Assembly: GCF_900101855.1 (NCBI RefSeq)
Contig: NZ_FMVC01000007.1
Coordinates: 346,117 to 410,116 of the forward strand
Direction of reading: 5' to 3'
Length of the DNA: 64,000 nucleotides
Origin: Flavobacterium anhuiense
Lineage (GTDB): Bacteria; Bacteroidota; Bacteroidia; Flavobacteriales; Flavobacteriaceae
Shown here: positions 44,757 through 53,820 of the stretch, piece by piece
Layout: each line of letters starts with the position of its first letter
Numbering within the stretch: position 1 is the first letter of the stretch
Made by a program: the position numbers and the translations under genes
Notes under the pieces: model-generated
Told to the model about the DNA's origin: nothing
The model's input: the letters and a program-made list of their open reading frames with translations, nothing else
The model's database searches: none

Positions 44757-45989
44757 TTAGTATTTTAATTTTTGGATTGCAGTAATTTGTCCGCCTTCAA
44801 CTTTCATACCTTTTGTCGCAACGGCAGTTGTACCGTTGATTGAGTAAATCCAGTTTCCGTCAGGAGTATTGATACCTACAATTGCAGAACTTCCATCTTC
44901 TGAAGTAATATTATAACGGCTAGTTACAGAAGTCAATGTTGCAGGCGCATTAGTCACCCATGTAAAAGTTTGGTTGTAAACATCGGCAATTGCCATTTTA
45001 ACTGCACCATTGTTTTTACCCACATTTCCATACATTAACAATAAGAATTTACCTTTCGAAATATAAGTGGTAGAAGAAATTTTATATCCACCAGATTTTT
45101 CCTGAACGTTAAAGAAATAAGATTTGTCAAATTCTGTAGTTCCTTTTTTGATTCTCACAATCGCAGAAGGTTTTGTAGAAGTCATCACAGCGTTGCTAGT
45201 AGCAATTGCTCCAGAGAAACCGTAGGCATCTCCATTTTCGTCTTGGAATAATCCGTTTGTGAAATAAGCCCCTAAATAACTGGTACGGTTATCTTTGATT
45301 ACTTTTTCTAATTTCAATTCTGGATAATTGTAAACCGCAACCCATGTACTATCTGGATTTGCAGTACCAAAATTGTCTACTCCGTCTCCTTTGATACTCA
45401 TATAAGGCATATACACTTTATCTCCCACCTGCGTCGCCCAAGTAAAGAAAGCTCTTTCTCCGTTTCCAGCCAATTTTTTAGTGTCTTGCTGTGCTTCGCC
45501 AGTAATAAGCGATTTTTCAGCATCGATTTTGTACATAGAAGCGATAGAGGCACCACTCCTTGGAACTTTAATAGTCAAGATATCTTTGTTTACAGCAGCA
45601 AATACGTGTACTGTTTCTGCTTGGAAATCAGATTTTTTAACCAATTTTCCTTCAGCATTTAAATTATAAGTTGTTACAGCTCCAGGATTTCCTTGCCCGT
45701 AAAGCAAACTAAAGAAGTTATTTTGCGCTGTAATGTAATAACGATATGTTCCATCCTGCTCCAATCCGTTTCCTGTGGTGGTAATAGAACCTGTAGACAC
45801 ATCATCTGCAGTTAATAAATAATCTGCAATTCCCGCTGCTCCAGTTGTTGCAGTAATAATATATTTCGTTTTTCCTGTATCAGTTCCGCCGCCAGTTTCT
45901 CCTCCTGATTCATCTGAATCACTGCTGCAAGAAAAAGCTGTAAAGGCTAAAACCGCTGATAATAAAGCTAATGTTGTACTTTTTTTCAT
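44757..45989 (-). CDS. DUF4374 lipoprotein
   Basis: 410-aa surface or periplasmic lipoprotein: lipobox FSCSS near residue 20, then a Gly/Ser/Thr/Glu-rich linker, then a predicted beta-propeller-like body (repeated YxxW/aromatic strand patterns, TWVTNAPATLTSVTSRYNI). DUF4374 proteins are found next to TonB-dependent siderophore receptors. A role as a surface siderophore-binding partner is inferred from context. It starts 27 bp after the receptor gene. Confidence 0.85.
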   Translation of the reverse strand: MKKSTTLALLSAVLAFTAFSCSSDSDESGGETGGGTDTGKTKYIITATTGAAGIADYLLTADDVSTGSITTTGNGLEQDGTYRYYITAQNNFFSLLYGQGNPGAVTTYNLNAEGKLVKKSDFQAETVHVFAAVNKDILTIKVPRSGASIASMYKIDAEKSLITGEAQQDTKKLAGNGERAFFTWATQVGDKVYMPYMSIKGDGVDNFGTANPDSTWVAVYNYPELKLEKVIKDNRTSYLGAYFTNGLFQDENGDAYGFSGAIATSNAVMTSTKPSAIVRIKKGTTEFDKSYFFNVQEKSGGYKISSTTYISKGKFLLLMYGNVGKNNGAVKMAIADVYNQTFTWVTNAPATLTSVTSRYNITSEDGSSAIVGINTPDGNWIYSINGTTAVATKGMKVEGGQITAIQKLKY

Positions 45990-46015
45990 TGTATTATGGT
46001 GTTTGTATTAAAAAT

Positions 46016-48406
46016 TTAATTATTTGATTTGCTGAAATAATATCTCAACTTTATGTAAAAAGCTCTACTTGGCTTTTGTAATGAGAAATTGTCATAAAGC
46101 TTGTTGTCAAGAAAGTTTTTGCATTCAAAAGCAATATTGTATTTCCCATTTGCCATGGTATAAACAGCATTTAAATCGTGGCTGAACTGCTGCGGAATTT
46201 CTAGTTTACTGTCCTTACTTCCCATACTTGGCCAAGACAAATAATACGTATGGACATAAAGCAGATTATAGCCAACAGACAGATTATTTCCTTTTTTCCA
46301 AACATTATTAAAGAACACTGTCGCATCTGCATTTCCAAAAAGGTATGGCATGTTTGGAATTCGGTCATTATAAAAAGGAGACACATAATTTTGATTTGGC
46401 TCGTACATTGTTTTGTTTCTAATATTCTGGTACGTTGCATTGAAACCAGCCGTAAAACGACTTCCATACGAGTATCTAATCTCACCATCGATACCATAAT
46501 TGGTCACTTTTCCCTGATTGACATTTGTAGTCATCGTCTGATTATTATTCAATGTCGGACGAATAAAATCGACTGCATTTCGATGCAAAAGATTGACATC
46601 AAATGATAAAGCATTCTTTTCGTGGAAACTCGTCTGATAACTTGCTCCAATATTGTAGTTGTTACTAGATTCTGGTTTTAAAGAAAGGTTTCCTTCTAAA
46701 TTATCATTTACATTACCAAATATTTCCTCTGGAGTTGGCAATCTATAAGTCTTTTCATAAGAAGCCTTTATCTGCAGATTACGTCTCAAGTAATAACTCG
46801 TAGCTGCACCGTAACCCGTTGTAGAAGTATGGTCTACATATTTCTGATAGGCAATATCTCCAGCGTTTCCAGACGGATTATAACTTCTTGAATAGGTAGT
46901 TTTTAATGAATAATCTTTTAAGAATACAGAAGTGCTCCATTTATCATTATAATCTAATTTATACCCCAACCCTAAAACATTTTTTTGTGTTTTTTTAGGC
47001 TGTTTATAAACCAAAGATTCTGGAACCAACTCGTCACTTTCTTTACGATCGAACGTATTAAACGTGTTATTGACCATAAAAGAATGTCTCTCGTTAAGTG
47101 AATAAGTTGCATTGGCCGTTGCAATACCATTGTTGTTATAGAACTTACGAAGCGTACGGCTTCTTTCTCCCCCAGCCCCTTCATACTGTTTGTAATCGCC
47201 AAACCAATTGTATCTTCTAAAAACGGTATCGATATTCTGTTCGTAACCAAAATTGTAATTCCCCGTTACATTAACATTCAGTCCTTTAGTAAATAAATCT
47301 TTAACCTGATATTTTAAAGTTGGCATTACAATGCTACCTTTTCTATAAATCTGTCCGAACACGCTAACCATTCTCGCACCTGTTTGTATATCGGCTTTAT
47401 TTTCCCCTCCCGTAAAACCAATCATCAATTTATCGGCATATTTTTTCCCAGTTATTCCGACATTTAAAATCACTGTTTCGTTGCGGTATTTATCATGAAA
47501 ACGTCGTACTCTCTGATTCGGAAAATAAGCTCCCGTATTTAAATCGGCCACATCAACATTTACCCAATAATCATTGTCAGAGTAGTTCTGAAAGGCATTA
47601 ATTTCTGTAGTAAAACCACTCTTAGCAGTATAACCAGCGTTGATGCTTGAACGATGCGTATTAAAAGATCCGAAAGAATACGAAGCATCTACAAAAGTTC
47701 TTGGTTTGCTGTTGGTTACAATATTTATGGCACCTCCAAGGGCATCACCACCAAGCCAGATTGGCACAACACCTTTGTACACTTCTACACGATCGGCTAG
47801 ATTGATCGGAATGTTATTCATTTGAAAAGAGGATCCAAAATTATCCATCGGAACTCCGTCAATAAAAACCTTAATCTGATTTCCTGAGAATCCGTTGATA
47901 GAAAGCTCTGATCTTGAACCCACTCCGCCCGCTTCACGGTTGCGAACACCAGAAACACGGTCTAAAGCATGCGATAAATCTAGAGTTGAATTATGAAGTT
48001 TTTTAGCATCAATAGCTGTTACACTGTAAGCTTGTTTATTTACCTTGTCAGTTTGCGATCTTCCTAGAACTGTTACACTTTCTAACTCCTGCAATTCGCT
48101 ATCCATTGTAATTGAAACCTCTAAATTACCTGAGACTTCAATTTGTTTTTTCTGAACCGCAAATCCCATTGCAGAGATTTTCAGCGTATGTTTTCCTGAT
48201 GGTACATTTTTTAAAATATAGTTTCCGTTTTCATCCGAAATAACACTCAAACCAGTTTTTTCGATAATGACTGTTGCAAACGGTATTGTTTCTCCAGAAT
48301 TTTCGACCACCTTGCCAGTTACCGTAAAACCTTGATTTTGCTGGGAAAATAATAAGAACGTAGTTAGAAAAAATAAAGTGGCAAATAAAAATTTTTGAGT
48401 TGACAT
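46016..48406 (-). CDS. TonB-dependent outer-membrane receptor (siderophore type)
   Basis: 796-aa receptor. In order: signal peptide (about 1-22), carboxypeptidase-like beta-sandwich (about 27-110, FTVTGKVVENSGETIPFATV), TonB-box region, plug (VSGVRNREAGGVGSRSELSINGF, IKVFIDGVPMDNFG) and a barrel ending AFYIKLRYYFSKSNN. Much shorter than SusC proteins and not accompanied by SusD, which, with DUF4374 and PepSY downstream and an AraC regulator upstream, points to iron-siderophore uptake. Confidence 0.9.
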   Translation of the reverse strand: MSTQKFLFATLFFLTTFLLFSQQNQGFTVTGKVVENSGETIPFATVIIEKTGLSVISDENGNYILKNVPSGKHTLKISAMGFAVQKKQIEVSGNLEVSITMDSELQELESVTVLGRSQTDKVNKQAYSVTAIDAKKLHNSTLDLSHALDRVSGVRNREAGGVGSRSELSINGFSGNQIKVFIDGVPMDNFGSSFQMNNIPINLADRVEVYKGVVPIWLGGDALGGAINIVTNSKPRTFVDASYSFGSFNTHRSSINAGYTAKSGFTTEINAFQNYSDNDYWVNVDVADLNTGAYFPNQRVRRFHDKYRNETVILNVGITGKKYADKLMIGFTGGENKADIQTGARMVSVFGQIYRKGSIVMPTLKYQVKDLFTKGLNVNVTGNYNFGYEQNIDTVFRRYNWFGDYKQYEGAGGERSRTLRKFYNNNGIATANATYSLNERHSFMVNNTFNTFDRKESDELVPESLVYKQPKKTQKNVLGLGYKLDYNDKWSTSVFLKDYSLKTTYSRSYNPSGNAGDIAYQKYVDHTSTTGYGAATSYYLRRNLQIKASYEKTYRLPTPEEIFGNVNDNLEGNLSLKPESSNNYNIGASYQTSFHEKNALSFDVNLLHRNAVDFIRPTLNNNQTMTTNVNQGKVTNYGIDGEIRYSYGSRFTAGFNATYQNIRNKTMYEPNQNYVSPFYNDRIPNMPYLFGNADATVFFNNVWKKGNNLSVGYNLLYVHTYYLSWPSMGSKDSKLEIPQQFSHDLNAVYTMANGKYNIAFECKNFLDNKLYDNFSLQKPSRAFYIKLRYYFSKSNN

Positions 48407-48441
48407 ATATTTAATTAGACTAATTATAAATAACTTTGCTG

Positions 48442-48449
48442 CAAAAATA
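48442..48449 (-). promoter_or_regulatory. Candidate -7 box of the receptor operon
   Basis: Minus-strand TATTTTTG fits TANNTTTG, 36 bases before the receptor start codon. No clear -33 TTTG is at the ideal spacing, which would suit activator dependence. Confidence 0.45.
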
Positions 48450-48476
48450 CCATCTACATCTTGAAAAAAGATAGGG

Positions 48477-48510
48477 AAAAACGGATTATTATTTTGTAAA
48501 AACGGATTAT
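48477..48510. promoter_or_regulatory. Tandem 13-bp direct repeat in the receptor/AraC intergenic region
   Basis: AAAAACGGATTAT occurs at 48477-48489 and again at 48498-48510, exactly 21 bp apart. The pair lies between the divergent receptor and AraC genes. Spacing of two helical turns in the same orientation is what AraC-type dimers bind, so this is the best candidate operator. Confidence 0.65.
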
Positions 48511-48513
48511 ATT

Positions 48514-49545
48514 TTGAAAATCAAAGCCACACTTCTAACCTCTGAAACGCCAATCATTAAAATTCAAATTGGAGATAAATATTATCCAAAAAGTATTTTA
48601 AAAGAAGAAAACATCAACATTCAAAATGGAAATTCTGAAAAAATTATAAGCTGTCATCTCATCACCGAAGGATTAGTTCTCCTTGATACTCAGATGTATT
48701 ATTCAACTCCTAGAACCGTAATGTTTGAAATCGATGAAGAATCGGTTGTGATGAATTTTATTTATAGCAGTAATGTTGAAACTCATATTGATCAATTGGA
48801 AAGTGAAAAGTATTCTAAAAAAAACACGCATAATATTTTTTATACCAATAATTTTAAAGGTTTCTTTACAATACCGGCTCTCACAAACATCAATTACATG
48901 TCTATTATTCTTTCCAAAGAATTTTATTATAATATAATTAATGAAGATTGGCAGCTTCATGAGAAATTTTCAAAAAAAATACTCAATAAACAATCTACTT
49001 ATTTAACCTCAAAATACCTTCCTTTTACACCTGCAATTCAGTGGGTAACATCCGAAATAAAAAATTGTTCTCGCGAAGGCTTATTAAAAAGAATTTATAT
49101 CGAAAGTAAAATTAAGGAACTTCTTATTCATCAACTTGAGGCTCTAACTATTAAACCTTTGCAAACCGAAAATATAAACCAAGAAGAATACGGCAAACTT
49201 TTGGAAGCTAAAAAAATATTAGAAAACGATTATAGAAATACACCTACTCTACCTGAACTTTCCAGACTTATTTCGTTAAACGAATTCAAGCTCAAAAAAG
49301 GTTTTAAAGTTTGTTTTGGCACAACTGTCAAAAGCTATATCATAAAATTGAGAATGGAACATGCCAAAGAATTGTTTCAAAGCAAAACCGCTACGGTAAG
49401 CGAAGCGGCCTATAAATGCGGCTACAAAGACGTTTCGCATTTTTCGGCAGCATTTAAAAGCTATTACGGTTTCTCGCCTCAAAAGTTCAAAATCAATGCC
49501 GATAGTATTCAATTTTGGCTAATTGGCTTTTCATTATTGTGGTAA
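48514..49545 (+). CDS. AraC-family regulator of the receptor operon (PchR-like)
   Basis: 343-aa regulator with a C-terminal AraC helix-turn-helix pair (about 235-335: LPELSRLISLNEFKLKKGFK, VSEAAYKCGYKDVSHFSAAFKSYYGFSPQKF). The N-terminal two thirds is a sensor domain without membrane segments, as in siderophore-sensing PchR proteins. The predicted start is TTG, as no ATG occurs for about 60 codons; the start is therefore uncertain. The last residues (IQFWLIGFSLLW) are unusually hydrophobic. Divergent from the receptor across 107 bp. Confidence 0.82.
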   Translation: MKIKATLLTSETPIIKIQIGDKYYPKSILKEENINIQNGNSEKIISCHLITEGLVLLDTQMYYSTPRTVMFEIDEESVVMNFIYSSNVETHIDQLESEKYSKKNTHNIFYTNNFKGFFTIPALTNINYMSIILSKEFYYNIINEDWQLHEKFSKKILNKQSTYLTSKYLPFTPAIQWVTSEIKNCSREGLLKRIYIESKIKELLIHQLEALTIKPLQTENINQEEYGKLLEAKKILENDYRNTPTLPELSRLISLNEFKLKKGFKVCFGTTVKSYIIKLRMEHAKELFQSKTATVSEAAYKCGYKDVSHFSAAFKSYYGFSPQKFKINADSIQFWLIGFSLLW

Positions 49546-50626
49546 AAAAAAAGGGTCTTAAAATTACGTCCGTCGACTTAATCTTAAAACCCTAAAAAAA
49601 TTAGACATTAATGTATATTGCAAACTTATATACAAATACCCACGATCAAATGAATATGTCAAAATTTCAATGTAAAAACGTTTCTCCAAAAACAGTTTTT
49701 TATAGAAATTAAATGATCCCCAAAAAGGTAAAGGCCATCACCGTTTTCAAATTTCTACAAACCAAAATTAAAATTCGCAAAATAGATAACCTTACGGTTT
49801 TCCTCATTGTGTGAAAAAATTAACATTCTTAACTTTAACTTAAAAGCTTAAGTTACTGTACCGCAAAACATTGACAAAATTCTATTTAACGTAAATTTGT
49901 CAAATAAAATACTAGTTTCTAAACTAGATGGCCTCTAAAATTATATTTCTTATTCTAGATTAAGAGCTCTCTTTGTCTTCATCGCATACATTTGCAATGT
50001 AGATTAGAAGTTCTATTAAAAACTGAAATCGAAAACAAGAAAAACTTAGTATCTGAGCATCTTAGAACTTAAAAAAAACTTTCTTATTCTAGATTAAGTT
50101 GAAGCAAAATGGGAACTAATACATTTGCAATATATATTACAAGTTCTTTCAAAAACTGAAATCAAAAACAAGAAGAAAATTCAGTATCTGAGCATCTTAG
50201 CATCTTAGAAACTTAGAAACAAAAATGGGAACTAATACATTTGCAATATAAATTACAAGTTCTGTCAAAAACTGAAATCAAAAACAAGAAGAAAATTCAG
50301 TATCTGAGCATCTTAGCATCTTGGAAACTTAAAAAAATCTTTTCTTATTCTAGATTAAGTTGAAGCAAAATGGGAACTAATACATTTGCAATATAAATTA
50401 CAAGTTCTGTCAAAAACTGAAATCAAAAACAAGAAGAAAACTTAGTATCTGAACATCTTAGCATCTTAGAAACTTAAAAAAAATCTTTTCTTGTTCTAGA
50501 TTAAGTTGAAGCAATAATGAAAGCAATAAATTTGTAAAGTAAAATCGCAAGGTCTGCGAAACTGAAATTCTAAAATAAAAAAACTTAGAATCTTAGCACC
50601 TCAGAACCTCAGAAACTAAAAAGAAA
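49546..50626. other. 1.1-kb gene-free spacer, second half occupied by a tandem array
   Basis: The first 400 bases show a hairpin at 49552-49597 (AGGGTCTTAA with TTAAAACCCT) and otherwise nothing recognisable. From about 49947 a decayed tandem array runs to the start of the next gene. No open frame longer than a few dozen codons has protein character. Confidence 0.7.
49947..50618. repeat. Decayed tandem array of five 120-150 bp units
   Basis: Most units begin with TTCTTATTCTAGATTAAG (49947, 50081, 50342, and 50488 with one change; the unit near 50220 lacks this head). They continue through GGGAACTAATACATTTGCAA, a run of AAAACTGAAATCAAAAACAA, and end in GAGCATCTTAGCATCTTAG. The three middle units are nearly identical; the outer two are diverged. 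The array ends at the start codon region of the receiver-like gene. Confidence 0.9.
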
Positions 50627-50941
50627 ATGAAAACACTTGAATTCTTATTACTTGGAAAAAACGAAGCGATTCTGGCCATTTTACTTCGCCTTGTAAATGC
50701 TTATGAAGACTGGAATGCAGTCGCATTTAGCAACGAAATAGAAGCTCAGGACTATTTTCAGAATCACAAAATCGATGTTGTGCTATTGAGCTCCGGAATC
50801 GAAGACCATGTCGAAAAAGAATTTACTTTATTTTGCTTACAACAACAGCCAGACGTAGAAGTAATTGAACATTTTGGCGGAGGAAGCGGATTATTAAAGT
50901 CCGAAATCCTTCACCGATTACATCTAAAAGGAAAAATTTAG
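50627..50941 (+). CDS. Small receiver-like protein without phospho-acceptor Asp
   Basis: 104 aa with the beta-alpha pattern of a response-regulator receiver (LEFLLLGKNEAILAILLRLV, KIDVVLLSSGI, QPDVEVIEHFGGGSGLL). The position of the phosphorylated Asp is Ser (VVLLSSG) and the N-terminal acidic pair is missing, so signalling by phosphorylation is unlikely. It has a normal ATG after an A-rich leader within the last unit of the tandem array. The C-terminal GGGSGLLKSEI resembles receivers found in stand-alone Bacteroidota proteins of unknown role. Confidence 0.65.
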   Translation: MKTLEFLLLGKNEAILAILLRLVNAYEDWNAVAFSNEIEAQDYFQNHKIDVVLLSSGIEDHVEKEFTLFCLQQQPDVEVIEHFGGGSGLLKSEILHRLHLKGKI

Positions 50942-50978
50942 GTACCGCATTTTTCTCTTTTAAAAATTCATTAAAAGC

Positions 50979-51004
50979 TTAACGAATATCATTTAACGAA
51001 TATC
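50979..51004. repeat. 12-bp direct repeat upstream of the isochorismatase-fold gene
   Basis: TTAACGAATATC occurs at 50979-50990 and 50993-51004 (14-bp period). It lies about 160 bases before the hydrolase start and may be a regulator site. Confidence 0.45.
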
Positions 51005-51165
51005 CAATTTTTAATAACGATATATCGCTAGGATCACTATCGCCTTTTCTGAAAAACCTTTTAAAATCAATACATTACAAACAAGGCATTTATTTTGAAT
51101 GCAAGACACTGAAAATCAAATACAAAATATTTAAAACCTTTATTTAACAACAAAATCAAATTATC

Positions 51166-51855
51166 ATGAAAAAATTAATCCTTACAGCAGTTTTATCTTT
51201 AGTAACTTTTATCGGATTCGCTCAAAAACCAAGTCCGTCACTTTTAGACCCTACAAATCACAGTCTAGTTTTAATAGATTACGAAAGCCAGATGGCATTT
51301 GCAGTAAGCAACATTCCAATTGACCAATTGCGCAACAACACGGCTCTAGTAGCTGGGGCTTCAAAAATATTCAAAGTACCGACTATCGTTACAACTGTTG
51401 CCGAAAAATCTTTTAGCGGACCTGTTTTTAGAGAAATTGAAGAATTCTACCCACAAAAAACTTCAAACTATATTGATCGTACCACAATGAATACTTGGGA
51501 AGACGCTCCTGCGCGCAAAGCAATCATTGCAACTGGTAAAAAGAAAATCGTATTTGGCGGTTTATGGACAAGTGTTTGTATTGTTGGACCAGTTTTATCA
51601 GCTATCAACGAAGGATATGATGTTTATGTAATTACAGATGCAAGTGGTGACGTTTCTAAAGAAGCTCATGAAATGGCTGTAACTCGTATGGTTCAAGCTG
51701 GTGCACATCCTATAACTTCATTACAATATTTATTAGAATTACAGCGTGACTGGGCTCGTCAGGAAACTTATGTGCCTGTAACCGATTTAGTTAAAAAATA
51801 CGGCGGAGCTTATGGTGTAGGTGTTCAATATGCACACGAAATGTTGAAACACTAA
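51166..51855 (+). CDS. Exported isochorismatase-family cysteine hydrolase
   Basis: 229-aa enzyme with a signal peptide ending GFAQ, unusual because most family members are cytosolic. The triad is visible: Asp38 (LVLIDYE), Lys81 as the likely middle residue, and Cys138 (WTSVCIVGP), with the preceding cis-peptide-type GLWTSV. Such enzymes cleave amides or related bonds (nicotinamidase-like, N-carbamoyl hydrolases). It is upstream of, and co-oriented with, an exported amidohydrolase and a porin, suggesting a joint periplasmic pathway. Substrate unknown. Confidence 0.85.
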   Translation: MKKLILTAVLSLVTFIGFAQKPSPSLLDPTNHSLVLIDYESQMAFAVSNIPIDQLRNNTALVAGASKIFKVPTIVTTVAEKSFSGPVFREIEEFYPQKTSNYIDRTTMNTWEDAPARKAIIATGKKKIVFGGLWTSVCIVGPVLSAINEGYDVYVITDASGDVSKEAHEMAVTRMVQAGAHPITSLQYLLELQRDWARQETYVPVTDLVKKYGGAYGVGVQYAHEMLKH

Positions 51856-52027
51856 TAATTTCAGAAATTAAAAAATTGAGAATTAAAAATTAAAAAATCT
51901 TCTAGATCCGCTAAACCTGCGTGAAAAACTAAAAGTTTGAATCTCTTTTTTAAAGATATTTTACTTAACCTTTAATTTTTAATTCTCAATTTTTAATTAA
52001 ATCTACCAAACCAAAAATACCACAATC

Positions 52028-53815
52028 ATGAAACTCTCTTTCAAACTAATAGCCTTTCTTTTAATCATTTCCCTCCCTGTTTTTGGACAAAATAAAAAAG
52101 CTACACTCATTGTTCATAATGCCATAATTCATACTCTGGACAATAAAAATACAGTTGTTGAAGCTATGGCTGTTGCAGATGGAAAAATCCTAAAAACGGG
52201 CAAAAGCAGTGAAATCTTAAAATTAAAAGACAAAAAAACAACAATAATCGATGCCAAAGGAAGAACGATTATTCCTGGCATATTCGATTCTCATATGCAT
52301 ATTATCCGAGGCGGAAGATTTTACAATACAGAATTGCGTTGGGATGGTGTTCGTTCTCTAAAAAGAGCTTTAGCTATGTTAAAAGAACAGGCACAAAGAA
52401 CGCCAAAAGGACAATGGGTGCGTGTTGTGGGCGGGTGGAATGCTTATCAATTTGAAGAAAAAAGACTTCCAACTTTAGCAGAAATCAATGACGCAACGGG
52501 TGAGGTTCCAACATTTATTCTTCATTTATATGGACATGCTTATTTGAACAAAGCAGGTTTAGAAGCTTTGAAAATTGATTCCAACACGCCAAATCCAAAT
52601 GCAGGATTGATTGAAAAAGATCCAAACGGAAATCCAACAGGATTATTGGTGGCAGAACCAAATGCTTTCATTCTATATTCGACTCTTGCGAAACTTCCCG
52701 AATTGACTCAAGAAGAAAAATTCAATTCGACTAAACAATTTATGACCGAAATGAATCGTCTTGGCGTAACTGCAATTATGGATGCTGGAGGCGGATTTCA
52801 AAATTTTCCTGATGATTATGGTGTAACCAATGGTTTATGCAAAGACAGCGATTTAACCGTTAGAATGCCTTATTATTTGTTTGCGCAAAAAGCAGGGACA
52901 GAGTTAAACGATTACACCAAATGGATGCAAACCGTTGAAATTGGCGAAGGCTGTGATGACGATCATCATTCGGATAAAGTAGAATATCACGTTCAGGGTG
53001 CTGGAGAAAATTTGGTAATGAGCGCAGGAGATTTTGAAAACTTCGACAAACCAAGACCGGAATTAAGTCCAGCGATGGAAGGACAATTAAAAGAAGTATT
53101 ATCTTTATTAGTGAAAAATAGATGGCCTTTCAGAATTCACGCTACTTACAATGAAAGCATCACTAGATTTTTAAACGTAATAGAAGACATCAACAAAGAA
53201 ACACCTTTAAACGGGCTTTTATGGTTCTTTGATCATGCTGAAACGGTATCTACAGAAAATTTAAAACGAATTAAAGCTTTAAATGGCGGAATCGCAATCC
53301 AGCATAGGATGGCGTATCAAGGAGAAAGTTTCATTAAAAGATATGGAAAAACAGCTGCTTCAAACACAGTTCCATTAAAGAAAATGTTCGAGCTAGGAAT
53401 TAAAGTCGGAATGGGAACTGACGGAACACGCGTAGCAAGCTACAATCCTTGGGTTGGTTTATATTGGCTCACAACAGGAAAAACTTTGGGCGGCTTAAAA
53501 TATATGAATGATGAAAATATTGTTGACAGAAACACTGCTTTAAAACTATTCACATACGGAAGCGCCCAATTAATCAATATTGAAAAAGATCGAGGAATGC
53601 TGGCATCTGGAAAATTGGCCGATTTCGCTATTCTTTCTGACGATTACTTCTCGACTTCTGAAGAAAAAATCTTAAATATCGAATCAAAACTTACAGTAGT
53701 AAACGGAAAAGTAGTTTACGCTGATAATGACTTTAGAACCTTTGCCAACGAAAAACCAAAAGCAATTCCAGACTGGAGTCCGGTAAATTACTTTGGAGGT
53801 TATCAAAAAAACTAA
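52028..53815 (+). CDS. Exported amidohydrolase (YtcJ-like)
   Basis: 595-aa metal-dependent hydrolase with signal peptide (ending VFGQ). The metal site begins at DSHMH (His89/His91), with further ligands in the FRIHATYNES and LWFFDHAE segments and the final Asp in GMGTDGTRVASYNPW. The C-terminal composite domain (LADFAILSDDYF) is typical of the YtcJ group, whose substrates are mostly unknown amides. Six bases before the porin gene, so the two are translationally linked. Confidence 0.88.
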   Translation: MKLSFKLIAFLLIISLPVFGQNKKATLIVHNAIIHTLDNKNTVVEAMAVADGKILKTGKSSEILKLKDKKTTIIDAKGRTIIPGIFDSHMHIIRGGRFYNTELRWDGVRSLKRALAMLKEQAQRTPKGQWVRVVGGWNAYQFEEKRLPTLAEINDATGEVPTFILHLYGHAYLNKAGLEALKIDSNTPNPNAGLIEKDPNGNPTGLLVAEPNAFILYSTLAKLPELTQEEKFNSTKQFMTEMNRLGVTAIMDAGGGFQNFPDDYGVTNGLCKDSDLTVRMPYYLFAQKAGTELNDYTKWMQTVEIGEGCDDDHHSDKVEYHVQGAGENLVMSAGDFENFDKPRPELSPAMEGQLKEVLSLLVKNRWPFRIHATYNESITRFLNVIEDINKETPLNGLLWFFDHAETVSTENLKRIKALNGGIAIQHRMAYQGESFIKRYGKTAASNTVPLKKMFELGIKVGMGTDGTRVASYNPWVGLYWLTTGKTLGGLKYMNDENIVDRNTALKLFTYGSAQLINIEKDRGMLASGKLADFAILSDDYFSTSEEKILNIESKLTVVNGKVVYADNDFRTFANEKPKAIPDWSPVNYFGGYQKN

Positions 53816-53820
53816 TTCAA

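Noticed and set aside
49947..50618. Possible CRISPR array
   Set aside because: Units are 120-150 bp with no unique equal-length spacers, and there are no cas genes; it is a decayed tandem duplication.
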